64,000 nucleotides of DNA from Rhizobium favelukesii (GTDB lineage: Bacteria > Pseudomonadota > Alphaproteobacteria > Rhizobiales > Rhizobiaceae): NCBI RefSeq assembly GCF_000577275.2, contig NZ_HG916855.1, positions 62,001 to 126,000 of the forward strand. Reading direction: 5' to 3'. This document shows, piece after piece, positions 1 to 9,332 of this stretch. Each line of letters starts with the position of its first letter. Within the stretch, counting starts at the first letter, position 1. Under the pieces are notes generated by a model that did not search any database, had not been told where the DNA came from, and worked only from the letters and a program-made list of their open reading frames with translations. A program made the position numbers and the translations under genes.

Positions 1-1167
1 CATCAACTCCTCAACCGAGCCCGCTGGAACCCTCGCACGTTGGCGGCCCGTCTGCTGTCCATCATTGTTGCCCGGCTCGTGCCCGAGGGCCCTGTCGTGA
101 TTGGCATGGATGATACAATCGAACGGCGTTGGGGCCAACGCATCGCCGCGCGTGGAATTTATCGTGACCCGGTGCGCTCCAGCCATGGCCACTTTGTCAA
201 GGCCAGCGGCTTGAGATGGTTGAGCTTCATGGTTCTTTCACCTGTCCCATGGGCAAAATGTATTAAAGCCCTGCCGGTGCTGACGATCCTGTGTCCCTCT
301 GAGCGCCATGATCAGAAGAAGGGCCGAAAGCACAAGCTGCTGACTGATTGGGCAAGGCAAGGCGTCTTGCAGCTTTGCCGCTGGCTGCCGGGCCGCGAAA
401 TCATCTTTGTCGGCGATAGCAGCTTTGCCGTTCATACACTGGCTGCGGCTCTTCCCGACACGGCCACTCTCATCACGCGGTTGCGTCTGGATGCCAGTCT
501 CTTTGCTCCACCAGATCAACGGCACGAACATACGCTCGGGCGACCGGCGCAAAAAGGCAGGCCATTGCCGAAACTGAAAACGCTCCTCAAAGACGCAAAG
601 ACCGAGTGGCAGCGCATCGTCGCATCGTCCTGGTACGGCAAGCAAACCGACAAAACCCTTGATGTCACATCAGGAACCGGCCTCTGGTATCGGCGTGGAA
701 CGCCCCCAAGACCAATTCGCTGGGTTCTCGTTCGCGATCCATCAGGCCGTCGTGAACCCCAGGCGTTCATGAGCACCAACGTCAACCTTGAGCCCGCTCA
801 GATCATTGCCTATTTCGTTCGGCGCTGGCAGATCGAGGTCACCTTCGCCGAAACGCGAGCGCATCTTGGCGTGGAAACCCAACGGCAGTGGAACGACAAA
901 GCCATCATGCGCACGACCCCGTCGCTGCTGGCGCTCTACAGCCTCGTCACACTCTGGGCATGCGATCTGCTCGGTCATGGCGTCCTTCCCTATGCCGCCG
1001 CCTGGTACAAGAAAACAGAGTTCACCTTCTCCGATGCCATCGGTGCGGTTCGCATGATCCTGTGGGATCAGGATATTTATCGACAGCACCCGCCAGACCC
1101 GGACATTCCTGAAACTCAACCAAGCCGCCTCAAGCGGATGACACAAGCACTTTGCTTCGCTGCATAA
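1..1167 (+). CDS. DDE transposase, C-terminal 388 residues (partial at window edge)
   Basis: The reading frame is already open at base 1 and matches the 460-residue transposase of copy 2 from about residue 73 onward. The expected acidic residues are visible: MDDTIERR (first Asp), FVGDSSFAV (second Asp) and [13 protein letters not shown] (Glu). This is the usual layout of an IS4/IS701-like DDE transposase that cuts and joins the element ends. The family name is tentative. The coding part present is undamaged, so the element may be active. Confidence 0.85.
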   Translation, partial: HQLLNRARWNPRTLAARLLSIIVARLVPEGPVVIGMDDTIERRWGQRIAARGIYRDPVRSSHGHFVKASGLRWLSFMVLSPVPWAKCIKALPVLTILCPSERHDQKKGRKHKLLTDWARQGVLQLCRWLPGREIIFVGDSSFAVHTLAAALPDTATLITRLRLDASLFAPPDQRHEHTLGRPAQKGRPLPKLKTLLKDAKTEWQRIVASSWYGKQTDKTLDVTSGTGLWYRRGTPPRPIRWVLVRDPSGRREPQAFMSTNVNLEPAQIIAYFVRRWQIEVTFAETRAHLGVETQRQWNDKAIMRTTPSLLALYSLVTLWACDLLGHGVLPYAAAWYKKTEFTFSDAIGAVRMILWDQDIYRQHPPDPDIPETQPSRLKRMTQALCFAA

Positions 1168-1181
1168 TGTACAAAGTCGAG
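1..1181 (+). mobile_element. Insertion sequence, copy 1 (left part outside window)
   Basis: This is the right-hand 1181 bp of an element whose full copy lies at 16076-17589. The two copies align with a constant offset of 16408 bases, and I found one base difference (position 201 g, versus a at 16609), which is silent. The right inverted repeat reads TGTACAAAGTCGAG and ends at 1181. It is followed by CTCAG (1182-1186), which matches the CTNAG pattern of the duplication around copy 2. The left end is outside the window, so the target duplication of this copy cannot be confirmed. Confidence 0.9.
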
Positions 1182-1392
1182 CTCAGATCAGCGACGACCA
1201 TGTAGTTGACCGTTATGCCGGCCGTTGCAACGCAAACGCTGCTGCCGACGATAGGGAAAATCAGACGATTCGGTTCCTGCAAAATATGATGGTAAGTGTC
1301 AGCGGGTGCAGCCCCCGCGCGGCGTCTCTCGGGTTTCGCCGCCGCCAAGGAGAGCAAAGCCATTGCCAAAGCGCGCCTCAAATGGGATGGCA

Positions 1393-1412
1393 TTCCAGAC
1401 TGGCACCTGGAA
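1393..1412. promoter_or_regulatory. Inverted repeat upstream of sbp (candidate operator)
   Basis: TTCCAG and CTGGAA form perfect 6-bp arms around an 8-base spacer. The repeat lies 70 bases upstream of the sbp start, in the gap between the IS end and the sulfate operon. Its position fits a repressor or activator site for the operon. No regulator gene for sulfur assimilation lies next to it, so which protein binds is unknown. Confidence 0.35.
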
Positions 1413-1481
1413 CAGAAACATTCTTCGTTTCATTATACGACCAACTTGGTAGAGTTTCGGCCATCAACGAAGGAGGTTTCC

Positions 1482-2507
1482 ATGCAGTCGATAAGGATCA
1501 CACGGCTTCTCGCGGCTGTGGCGCTGGCAGGTAGCGTCGCAATCGGGGCCGTCGCTCCCGCATACGCGGACCAGACGCTTCTCAACGTATCCTACGATCC
1601 GACGCGAGAACTCTATAAGGATTTCAATGCCGCTTTCGCTGCGAAGTGGCAGAAGGACACCGGTGAGGCGGTGACCATCAAGGCTTCGCACGGTGGGTCT
1701 GGCGCACAGGCGCGCTCGGTGATCGATGGGCTTGATGCCGATGTCGTGACCCTTGCTCTCGAGGGTGACATCGACGCGATTGCCGCCAAGACCGGCAAGA
1801 TCCCGGCAGATTGGAAAACAAAGTTCCCGAACAATTCGACGCCTTATACGTCAACGATTGTATTCCTTGTTCGCAAGGGCAATCCGAAGGGCATCAAGGA
1901 CTGGGCCGATCTGGTGAAGGACGACGTCCAGGTCATCACTCCCAATCCGAAGACGTCAGGCGGCGCCCGCTGGAATTTCCTGGCGGCCTGGGCATGGGCC
2001 AAGCAGGCCAATGGCGGCGATGACACCAAGGCTCAGGACTATGTGACGAAGCTCCTGCAGCATGTTCCGGTTCTCGACACCGGCGCGCGCGGCGCAACGA
2101 CGACCTTCGTCCAGCGCGGCCTCGGCGACGTTCTTCTTGCCTGGGAAAACGAAGCCTATCTCTCACTGGAAGAGCTTGGGCCCGATCAGTTCGAGATCGT
2201 CACGCCGACGTTCTCGATCCGCGCTGACCCGCCGGTCGCCGTCGTTGACGGCAACGTCGACAAGAAGGGAACCCGCAAGGTCGCGGAGGCCTACCTGAAC
2301 TATCTTTATTCGGACGAGGGTCAGAAGATTGCGGCCAAGCACTTCTACCGTCCGACCAAGCCCGAAGCGGCCGACAAGGCAGACATCGCGCGCTTTCCAA
2401 ACCTGAAGCTCGCGACGATCGACGATTTCGGCGGCTGGAAGCAAGCACAGCCGAAATTCTTCGGCGATGGCGGCGTATTTGACCAAATCTACAAGCCGGC
2501 ACAATAA
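1482..2507 (+). CDS. sbp: Sulfate-binding periplasmic protein of the sulfate ABC transporter
   Basis: The 341-residue protein binds sulfate in the periplasm and delivers it to the CysTWA importer. A signal peptide covers residues 1-29, with cleavage expected after APAYA. The mature start [13 protein letters not shown], the loop [10 protein letters not shown] and the segment [14 protein letters not shown] are hallmarks of the Sbp/CysP family and resemble Sbp more closely. I chose the ATG at 1482 because a perfect AGGAGG lies at 1471-1476 and the signal peptide follows directly; the frame is open further upstream to 1296, but that part has no signal-peptide character. It is the first gene of a four-gene operon. 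Confidence 0.92.
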   Translation: MQSIRITRLLAAVALAGSVAIGAVAPAYADQTLLNVSYDPTRELYKDFNAAFAAKWQKDTGEAVTIKASHGGSGAQARSVIDGLDADVVTLALEGDIDAIAAKTGKIPADWKTKFPNNSTPYTSTIVFLVRKGNPKGIKDWADLVKDDVQVITPNPKTSGGARWNFLAAWAWAKQANGGDDTKAQDYVTKLLQHVPVLDTGARGATTTFVQRGLGDVLLAWENEAYLSLEELGPDQFEIVTPTFSIRADPPVAVVDGNVDKKGTRKVAEAYLNYLYSDEGQKIAAKHFYRPTKPEAADKADIARFPNLKLATIDDFGGWKQAQPKFFGDGGVFDQIYKPAQ

Positions 2508-2515
2508 TACGTCGC

Positions 2516-3370
2516 ATGAGAGCACATAACCCCACGCGGTGGCGGTTCAGACGGCCGAGCGTCATTCCAGGTTTTGGAATGGCGCTCGGCCTTACCTTGA
2601 CCTGGCTCACCCTTTTGATCCTCATTCCGATTTCGGGCCTTGCCTGGCGGTCAAGCGAGCTTGGCTGGGCAAAGTTCCTGGCCATTGCCTTCGATCCTCG
2701 CACCGCAAGCGCCTTGCGCATCAGCTTTGGCGCCGCTTTTGCGGCGGCCTGCATCAATGCTGCCTTCGGCGTCGTGTTGGCCTGGGTGCTGGTGCGCTAC
2801 CGGTTTCCAGGCAAACGCGTCATCGACGCCATGGTGGACCTGCCCTTTGCGCTGCCGACCGCCGTTGCCGGTATCGCGCTCGCGACCCTTTATGCACCGA
2901 ACGGCTGGATCGGCCAGTTTCTCACGCCGCTCGGCATCAAGATCGCCTTCACGCCGCTCGGTATCGTTATCGCCCTCGTCTTCGTCGGCCTGCCTTTCGT
3001 GGTTCGCACGGTGCAGCCGGTGATGGAAGAGATCGACAAGGAAGTCGAGGAGGCTGCCGCAACGCTCGGCGCTACCCGTCTCCAGACGATCTTCCGTGTG
3101 CTGTTGCCGGGCTTGGCGCCGCCTGTTCTGACAGGCTTTGCGCTCGCTTTTGCCCGTGGCGTCGGCGAATATGGCTCGGTGATCTTCATTGCCGGCAATC
3201 TTCCCTTCCGGTCGGAGATCGCACCGCTGCTGATCGTCATCAAGCTCGAGGAATACAACTATGCCGCTGCGACGGCCATCGCTGCAGTGATGCTAGTTCT
3301 CTCGTTCGTCATGCTGCTGATCATCAACCTCATCCAGAGCTGGAGCAGACGGAGGTACTATGGCGCTTGA
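2516..3370 (+). CDS. cysT: Sulfate ABC transporter permease CysT (CysU)
   Basis: This 284-residue inner-membrane permease has about six hydrophobic segments and the family's cytoplasmic EAA loop ([21 protein letters not shown]) that contacts the ATPase. It follows sbp by 8 bases and overlaps cysW by 11 bases, so translation is probably coupled. Together with CysW it forms the sulfate (and probably thiosulfate) channel. No internal defects are visible. Confidence 0.93.
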   Translation: MRAHNPTRWRFRRPSVIPGFGMALGLTLTWLTLLILIPISGLAWRSSELGWAKFLAIAFDPRTASALRISFGAAFAAACINAAFGVVLAWVLVRYRFPGKRVIDAMVDLPFALPTAVAGIALATLYAPNGWIGQFLTPLGIKIAFTPLGIVIALVFVGLPFVVRTVQPVMEEIDKEVEEAAATLGATRLQTIFRVLLPGLAPPVLTGFALAFARGVGEYGSVIFIAGNLPFRSEIAPLLIVIKLEEYNYAAATAIAAVMLVLSFVMLLIINLIQSWSRRRYYGA

Positions 3371-4232
3371 CACCAGTGTTCAGCCGACAAAAGTGCGCTC
3401 CGCCGTTACCGAGCACCGGTTCGCGCGTTGGACGCTGATCCTTGCCTCGCTGATCTTCCTGACGCTGATCCTGCTTCTACCCTTGGCGGCAGTCTTCGTG
3501 GAAGCGTTCCGCAAGGGTGCCGGGGCGTTCCTCGAGGCATTGCAGGACGAGGAGACCTTTTCGGCCATTCGTCTGACCCTCATCGTCGCGGGCGTCAGCG
3601 TGCCTCTCAACCTGATCTTTGGCGTGGCGGCTGCATGGGCGATTGCCAAGTTCGAGTTCAAGGGCAAGGCCTTCCTGACGACGTTGATCGACTTGCCCTT
3701 CTCAGTCTCGCCTGTCATTTCGGGTCTGGTGTTCGTGCTACTGCTTGGCGCCAACACTCATCTCGGCCACTGGTTGAGCGCCCACGACATCAAGATCCTG
3801 TTTGCCGTTCCGGGACTGATCCTCGCCACCATGTTCGTCACCTTCCCCTTCGTGGCGCGCGAACTGATCCCGCTGATGCAGGAGCAGGGAACGGGCGACG
3901 AAGAGGCCGCACTTTCGCTCGGCGCCAGCGGCTGGCAAACCTTCTGGTACGTGACTGTGCCCAACATCAAATGGGGTCTGCTCTACGGCGTATTGCTCTG
4001 CAACGCGCGCGCCATGGGCGAGTTCGGTGCCGTATCGGTGGTCTCAGGCCATATTCGCGGACAGACGAACACCATGCCGCTGCAGGTGGAAATTCTCTAT
4101 AATGAGTACAATTTCACCGGCGCGTTCGCCGTTGCCACCCTGCTTGCATTGCTTGCGCTCGTGACCCTTGTTTTGAAGACGCTGCTCGAGATGCGATACA
4201 GCGAAGAAATAGCCGCCAGCCGACGGCACTGA
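3360..4232 (+). CDS. cysW: Sulfate ABC transporter permease CysW
   Basis: The 290-residue partner permease of CysT has six predicted membrane spans and an EAA loop ([22 protein letters not shown]). The segment [20 protein letters not shown] is characteristic of CysW proteins. The ATG lies inside the end of cysT in another frame. It is followed after 10 bases by cysA, consistent with one transcript for all four genes. Confidence 0.93.
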   Translation: MALDTSVQPTKVRSAVTEHRFARWTLILASLIFLTLILLLPLAAVFVEAFRKGAGAFLEALQDEETFSAIRLTLIVAGVSVPLNLIFGVAAAWAIAKFEFKGKAFLTTLIDLPFSVSPVISGLVFVLLLGANTHLGHWLSAHDIKILFAVPGLILATMFVTFPFVARELIPLMQEQGTGDEEAALSLGASGWQTFWYVTVPNIKWGLLYGVLLCNARAMGEFGAVSVVSGHIRGQTNTMPLQVEILYNEYNFTGAFAVATLLALLALVTLVLKTLLEMRYSEEIAASRRH

Positions 4233-4242
4233 AGGAATTAGA

Positions 4243-5289
4243 ATGGAAGTTCGCGTTCAAAACTTGCGCAAGGAATTCGACCGGTTTCCGGCGTTGCACG
4301 ACGTCTCGCTCGACATCCGCTCCGGAGAGCTGATTGCGCTGCTCGGGCCGTCCGGCTCCGGCAAGACGACCTTGCTGCGCCTCATCGCCGGTCTGGAGAG
4401 CCCGACGGAAGGGCTGATCTACTTCGGCGACGAGGACGCGTCGAAGAAGACCGTCCAGCAGCGCAACATCGGCTTTGTCTTCCAGCACTATGCCCTTTTT
4501 CGGCATATGACCGTGCTTGATAACGTCTCCTTCGGTCTGAAAGTGCGCGACGGTGCGAGACGCCCTCCGAGGGCGGAAATCCGTAGGCGCGCACTGGAGC
4601 TTCTGGATCTTGTCCAGCTCTCGGGGCTGGAGAAGCGCTATCCGGCCCAGCTTTCCGGCGGCCAGCGTCAGCGCGTCGCGCTTGCGCGCGCCATGGCGGT
4701 CGAACCAACCGTACTTCTTCTCGATGAGCCTTTCGGCGCACTCGACGCCCAGGTGCGCAAGGACCTGCGCAAATGGCTGCGCGAGATCCATGACCACACC
4801 GGCCACACGACTGTTTTCGTCACGCACGATCAGGACGAGGCGATGGAGCTTGCCGACCGCGTCGTCGTGATGAGCCAGGGTGCGATTGAACAGATCGGAA
4901 CACCTGATGAAGTGTATGACAACCCGAACTCCCCCTTCGTCTTCGGCTTTGTCGGACAGTCAAACTGTCTCGACGTGCGGGTGAACGGCGGAGAAGTCTG
5001 GTTCGAGGACCGGCCCCTCGGCCTCAAGGTCGAAAACGAGGCGGATGGGGATGCCCAACTCTACTTCCGGCCACATGACATCGAATTGCGAGATGGTTGC
5101 GGTGGCTGCATCGCCGGCTTGCTGACGACCAGCCGGCGCGTCGCCGGCACGCGCCACATCGAGGTCGACATCGGCAAGGGGCTTCCACCGATCGAACTGG
5201 AACTGTCGCCATCGCAGGCCGGGAGCCTCGATCGCAGCCGGATTGCCTTCCGACCGAAGCGGTGGAAATTGTTCCGGGCAACGCCATAG
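4243..5289 (+). CDS. cysA: Sulfate/thiosulfate ABC transporter ATPase CysA
   Basis: The 348-residue ATPase energises sulfate import. It shows Walker A GPSGSGKTT (residues 35-43), the Q-loop VFQHYALF, signature LSGGQRQR, Walker B VLLLDEPFGALDA and the switch histidine in FVTHDQDEAMELADR. A C-terminal TOBE-type regulatory region follows (about residue 235 on). It is the last gene of the sulfate operon; I saw no convincing hairpin in the 270 bases after it. Confidence 0.94.
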   Translation: MEVRVQNLRKEFDRFPALHDVSLDIRSGELIALLGPSGSGKTTLLRLIAGLESPTEGLIYFGDEDASKKTVQQRNIGFVFQHYALFRHMTVLDNVSFGLKVRDGARRPPRAEIRRRALELLDLVQLSGLEKRYPAQLSGGQRQRVALARAMAVEPTVLLLDEPFGALDAQVRKDLRKWLREIHDHTGHTTVFVTHDQDEAMELADRVVVMSQGAIEQIGTPDEVYDNPNSPFVFGFVGQSNCLDVRVNGGEVWFEDRPLGLKVENEADGDAQLYFRPHDIELRDGCGGCIAGLLTTSRRVAGTRHIEVDIGKGLPPIELELSPSQAGSLDRSRIAFRPKRWKLFRATP

Positions 5290-5559
5290 AGGTAGAAACC
5301 GCGCTGACGTGGTTGGAATACGCTCCGAATCAGTTCCTGATAGGATGGTGATTTCGACCATTGCGGACGTGACCTGCGATGGCGACTATCATCGTTTTCA
5401 GTGCGTTATGCGATCGCGAATCAGCCTGCCCAGCAGGCAAAACGCGGCCAAATCAAATTGTGATACTAATTGGATTTGAAATTTACCCGAAACGCGGATA
5501 CAAAAGCGGCCACTTAATCGAGAAGGGCTTTACTACTCCAAATAGGGGGGCACCTGCTG

Positions 5560-6387
5560 TTGAGGGCGCATCTAGCGTTGGGAAAATCTCTTGCCGGGAT
5601 TCTGTTGGCAGGCTTTGCGGCTGCGAGCTGCACGACTGCGCAGCAGCCGGCTACAAAGGCGGTCAGCCAGGCCGTGACGCCCAGGAGCGCGGGGCAATCC
5701 GCGCAGGCAACAAAAGTCACCTTCAATTATACTGCCAAGGATCGCGATTGCCTGAAGCGGGCAATGTACTTCGAGTCCGAGCATTCGGACCGCGACGGCT
5801 ATATGGCAGTCGGAACCGTGGTCATGAACCGGCTGACGTCGGGAGCCTATCCCGAGTCGATCTGCGGCGTCGTTGCCCAGCAGAGGCAGTTTGCGCCCGG
5901 TGTTATGACGCGGGAAGTCGAGCCCGCCGCGGAGATCGAGCTGACGGATGCGGCTGACGCAATTCTGCGTGGCGAACGGCATCCTGGCGTCAAGGACGCG
6001 ATGTTCTTCCACACAGACGGCCTGACGTTCCCGTACCGCAACATGCATTACGTAACGATCGCCGGCGGAAATGCGTTCTACGAAAAGCGTGGCCGGGATG
6101 GCGAGCTGCAGACGCCGGCGCCCCTGCCCTCATATGAAGTTGCTATGAACTATTTGCCCGGTCAGAGACTGATGCCCGCGCAGTTCGAGGCGCTTGTTCC
6201 AACCACCGTCCCGGTGCCGATTCCAATGCCGGGGTCGGCAGCGACACTGGCTACAGAGCCGGCAGCGCGGGCACCGAGCGAAGCGGCGATGCCAGTCGCC
6301 ACCGAAGCGGTCATGCCGGTCGCCATTCCGACGCCGAGACCAGCCTATAACGATGCCGTGTTGCGCGGCAGCCTCGCCCACGGCTAA
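5560..6387 (+). CDS. SleB-family cell wall hydrolase, predicted lipoprotein
   Basis: This 275-residue protein has a lipoprotein-like leader (LLAGFAAASC; the Cys would be acylated) and then a SleB/Hydrolase_2 domain, roughly residues 55-185. The motif RDCLKRAMYFESE carries the family's Glu residues and MNRLTSGAYPESICGVV is typical. The family cleaves peptidoglycan. The tail after residue 190 is Pro/Ala-rich with repeats such as EAAMPVATEAVMPVA, probably a linker. The start is a TTG preceded by AGGGGGG, the only start giving the full leader. It is convergent with the sugar transporter operon, with 13 bases between. Confidence 0.82.
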   Translation: MRAHLALGKSLAGILLAGFAAASCTTAQQPATKAVSQAVTPRSAGQSAQATKVTFNYTAKDRDCLKRAMYFESEHSDRDGYMAVGTVVMNRLTSGAYPESICGVVAQQRQFAPGVMTREVEPAAEIELTDAADAILRGERHPGVKDAMFFHTDGLTFPYRNMHYVTIAGGNAFYEKRGRDGELQTPAPLPSYEVAMNYLPGQRLMPAQFEALVPTTVPVPIPMPGSAATLATEPAARAPSEAAMPVATEAVMPVAIPTPRPAYNDAVLRGSLAHG

Positions 6388-6400
6388 CGTCTCGCGTTGC

Positions 6401-7456
6401 CTACCTCGCTCTGTTTCCATCCGCGTCGAAGACGTGCAGGTATTGCGCGGGAAAGGATACGCTGACCTTCGGGCCGGCCGTCAGCGCTTCGCGATCAAGC
6501 GTGAAGATCTTGAACGGCAGGCCGTGCAGCGACAGGTGCAGAATGATGCCGAAGCCTGTGGGCTCGACCAACTCGACGTCCGCACCCATGCCGCTCTGGT
6601 CGGCAACGACGACGTGCTCGGGGCGGATCCCCAACGTGACCTTGGTGCCGTTTGCGAGCGAAAGCGGCGCAGCCAGCGGCACGATCGTTCCATCCTTCAG
6701 GCGGACGCTGCCATCGGCATAGGTGGCGTCGAGGAAGTTCATCCCCGGCGAGCCGATGAAGCCGGCGACGAAGAGGTTGGCCGGCCGGTCGTATAGTTCA
6801 AGCGGGCTGCCGACCTGCTGAACGACGCCGCCATGCATGGCAACGATCCTGTCGGCCAGCGTCATCGCCTCGATCTGGTCGTGAGTGACGTAGATTGACG
6901 TGGCCTTCAGGTCGCCATGCAGCTTCTTGATTTCCGCGCGCATCTGCTCGCGCAGGCGCGCGTCAAGGTTCGACAGCGGCTCGTCGAAGAGGAAGGCCTT
7001 CGGTTGGCGCACGATCGCGCGGCCCATGGCGACGCGTTGGCGTTGGCCTCCGGACAGCGCCTTCGGCCGCCGTTCGAGCAGCGGGTCCAGACCAAGCTTG
7101 GAGGCAGCACCTGAAACTGCGCTGGCGATCTTTTCCTTGGCCGTCTTCCTGAGCTTCAGACTGTAGCTCATGTTGCCGGCGACATTCATGTGCGGATAGA
7201 GCGCGTAGGACTGGAACACCATGGCGATGTCGCGGTCCTTCGGATGCAACTCGTTAACGCGCTTCCCGGCGATGCGGATCTCGCCCCCGGTCACGTCCTC
7301 CAGCCCTGCGATCATGCGCAGCAGGGTGGACTTGCCGCAGCCCGACGGGCCGACGAGCACGACAAACTCGCCGTCCTTGATCCTGAGGTCGACGTCGTGC
7401 AGCACCTGCACTGGGCCATAGGCCTTCTTGACGTTCTGGATATCGATCGATGCCAT
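6401..7456 (-). CDS. Sugar-type ABC transporter ATPase (UgpC/MalK family)
   Basis: The 351-residue ATPase has Walker A GPSGCGKST near residue 37, Q-loop VFQSYALYPHM, signature [14 protein letters not shown], Walker B FLFDEPLSNLDARLR and the VTHDQIEAMTLADR switch, followed by a TOBE domain ending in PAQYLHVFD. This layout is that of the CUT1 carbohydrate importers. The frame is open upstream into the permease gene, but the ATG at 7456, 5 bases after the permease stop, gives the normal MASIDIQNVKKAYG start. It is the last gene of a six-gene operon. The transported substrate cannot be read from this subunit. Confidence 0.9.
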   Translation of the reverse strand: MASIDIQNVKKAYGPVQVLHDVDLRIKDGEFVVLVGPSGCGKSTLLRMIAGLEDVTGGEIRIAGKRVNELHPKDRDIAMVFQSYALYPHMNVAGNMSYSLKLRKTAKEKIASAVSGAASKLGLDPLLERRPKALSGGQRQRVAMGRAIVRQPKAFLFDEPLSNLDARLREQMRAEIKKLHGDLKATSIYVTHDQIEAMTLADRIVAMHGGVVQQVGSPLELYDRPANLFVAGFIGSPGMNFLDATYADGSVRLKDGTIVPLAAPLSLANGTKVTLGIRPEHVVVADQSGMGADVELVEPTGFGIILHLSLHGLPFKIFTLDREALTAGPKVSVSFPAQYLHVFDADGNRAR

Positions 7457-7461
7457 TTTGA

Positions 7462-8292
7462 TTAACCCTTGACCGCGCCGGCCGTCAGGCCCTGGACGAG
7501 ATAACGCTGGATGAGCAGGAAGAAGAGACCGGCCGGGATGAGCGCGAGCACGCCCGCTGCCATCATCTGCCCGAAGTCCACTGAGAATTTGGAGACGAAG
7601 GTGAGAAGCCCGACAGGGAAGGTCGCCGCATCGTTGCCGTTGATCAGCATGAGTGCAAAGAGAAGTTCGCTCCATGCCGCGGTGAACACGAAGCCGAGCG
7701 TTGCGGCAATGCCGGGCAGCGTCAGCGGCAGGATGATCTGCCGGAAGGCGGTAAACTGCGTTGCACCGTCAATCATCGCCGCCTCCTCGAGGTCTTTCGG
7801 GATACCGTCGAAGAAAGACTGCATCAGGAAGGTCGCGAAGGGTACGTTGAAGGCGGTGTAGACCACGATGAGGCCGGTGAGACTGTTCGTCAGGTGCAGC
7901 GGCGACAGGATCTTGAAGATCGGGGCGACCAGCATGACGAGAGGGAACATCTGCGTCAGAAGCATCAGAGCGACGATCCAGTACTTGGCCCGGAAATTGA
8001 ACCGCGACAGTGCGTAGCCGGAGAGCGAAGCGCAGATCGTGACGACGACCGCGGTCGAGGCTGACACGATCAGGCTGTTCTTGAAGAAGGTCGGGAAGGC
8101 ACTGTGCTGGATCACGAAGGCATAATGATCCCAGGTCGTGCGGGACGGCCACATCCGCACACCCTCGGAATAGAGCAGATCGTTCGGAGTGACTGATACC
8201 TTGAGCAACCAGAAGAGCGGAAACAGCGCGAAGGCGACGTAACACAGGACGGCCACGCGATGCGCGACGGTTGGCAGGATGGATCTTTTCAT
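7462..8292 (-). CDS. Carbohydrate ABC transporter permease (MalG-like)
   Basis: The 276-residue inner-membrane protein has six predicted spans and the EAA loop EEAAMIDGATQFTAFRQIILP used to dock with the ATPase. It belongs to the second permease type of CUT1 sugar importers. Its start lies 4 bases after the stop of the partner permease, and the ATPase gene follows at once. Intact. Confidence 0.9.
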   Translation of the reverse strand: MKRSILPTVAHRVAVLCYVAFALFPLFWLLKVSVTPNDLLYSEGVRMWPSRTTWDHYAFVIQHSAFPTFFKNSLIVSASTAVVVTICASLSGYALSRFNFRAKYWIVALMLLTQMFPLVMLVAPIFKILSPLHLTNSLTGLIVVYTAFNVPFATFLMQSFFDGIPKDLEEAAMIDGATQFTAFRQIILPLTLPGIAATLGFVFTAAWSELLFALMLINGNDAATFPVGLLTFVSKFSVDFGQMMAAGVLALIPAGLFFLLIQRYLVQGLTAGAVKG

Positions 8293-8296
8293 GGCC

Positions 8297-9232
8297 TCAG
8301 TCCTTGTTCAGCAGGGTCTGCCTGAGCAGGATGATCAACATCGAATAGGCAAGCAGCAACACGAGCAGCACCAGCGCGATTGCCGAGGCATAGCCGAAGT
8401 CGAGCCGCCTGAAGGCCTGCGTGAAAATGTAGCTGGCGACGATCTGCGTGCGGTCGGCCGGACCGCCGCTCGTCATGACGACAATCAGGTCGGCAAAGTT
8501 GGAGACCCAGACGGTGCGCAGCAGCACGGTGATGGCGATCGTCGGCGCGAGGAAGGGCAGGGTGATCGAGCGGAAGCGCTGCAACCAGCCGGCGCCGTCG
8601 ATGGAGGCTGCCTCATAGAGATCGCGCGGGATCGCCTGCAGGGCGGCCAGCAGCGTGATCGCAAAGAACGGAATGCCCCACCAGACGTTGGCGACGATCG
8701 GCCCCCACATCGCATATCGCGGGTCGGAGAGGATGTTGCCTGGCTCGCTCATCAGGCCGAGTGCGTAAAGCCAATGCGGGATCGGCCCGATCACCGGATT
8801 AAACAGCCATGCCCAGTTGAGACCGGCGAGGAATGAGGGAACGGCCCAGGGCAGGAAAACCAGCGCCTGCACGACGCCCCTGCCCCAGAACGGCTTGTCG
8901 AGCAGCAGCGCGAGAATGAGGCCGAAGATGAACTGCAAAAGAACGGAGGCGCCCGTCCACCAGAGCGTGTTCTTCAGCGCGCCATAGAAGGCGGCATCCT
9001 TCGCGAGTGCACGGAAATGGTCGAGCCCGATGAAACCGCCGGAGAACGGGTTGAGCAGCTGGATGTCGCGGAACGCGTAGGAGACGCCGATCGCCAGAGG
9101 CACCAGCATCACGGCGATGATGAGGATCAGCGAGGGGGCGCTATAGAGATAGGGTTCCGAGGCATCGGCGACGCGCTTCAGCCACGGCCTGCGGTCGCGG
9201 CGACTGTCGAGCGTATCGGCGGTCATTGTCAT
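8297..9232 (-). CDS. Carbohydrate ABC transporter permease (MalF/UgpA-like)
   Basis: The 311-residue permease has six predicted membrane segments after a charged cytoplasmic N-terminus and an EAA loop (LYEAASIDGAGWLQRFRSITLP). It is the first permease type of CUT1 importers and pairs with the 7462-8292 product. A methionine two residues in is an alternative start. It is separated from the upstream binding-protein gene by 100 bases that contain a strong hairpin. Confidence 0.9.
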   Translation of the reverse strand: MTMTADTLDSRRDRRPWLKRVADASEPYLYSAPSLILIIAVMLVPLAIGVSYAFRDIQLLNPFSGGFIGLDHFRALAKDAAFYGALKNTLWWTGASVLLQFIFGLILALLLDKPFWGRGVVQALVFLPWAVPSFLAGLNWAWLFNPVIGPIPHWLYALGLMSEPGNILSDPRYAMWGPIVANVWWGIPFFAITLLAALQAIPRDLYEAASIDGAGWLQRFRSITLPFLAPTIAITVLLRTVWVSNFADLIVVMTSGGPADRTQIVASYIFTQAFRRLDFGYASAIALVLLVLLLAYSMLIILLRQTLLNKD

Positions 9233-9291
9233 CAGGCAAGCTTCCGTTGTGCGGCCTCAAGGGCGCGCCATCTATGTCGTTCAGGGCGTTG

Positions 9292-9320
9292 GCGGCAGCC
9301 CTCTTTGCCAGGGCTGCCGC
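9292..9320. terminator. Intercistronic hairpin behind the sugar-binding-protein gene
   Basis: GCGGCAGCCCT and AGGGCTGCCGC form a perfect 11-bp stem with a 7-base loop, directly 3' of the binding-protein stop on the minus strand. No T-run follows, so partial termination or protection of the upstream message is more likely than full termination. Such hairpins commonly let binding proteins be made in excess over their permeases. Confidence 0.6.
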
Positions 9321-9332
9321 TTGACGTGGTAC

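Noticed and set aside
1130..1393. 87-residue minus-strand frame crossing the IS right end
   Set aside because: Part of it is IS sequence; the rest (upstream of sbp) has a hydrophobic stretch but no family match, so at most an unidentified gene fragment.
1296..1481. A longer N-terminus for the sulfate-binding protein
   Set aside because: The strong AGGAGG and the signal peptide begin at 1482; the upstream codons would bury the signal peptide.
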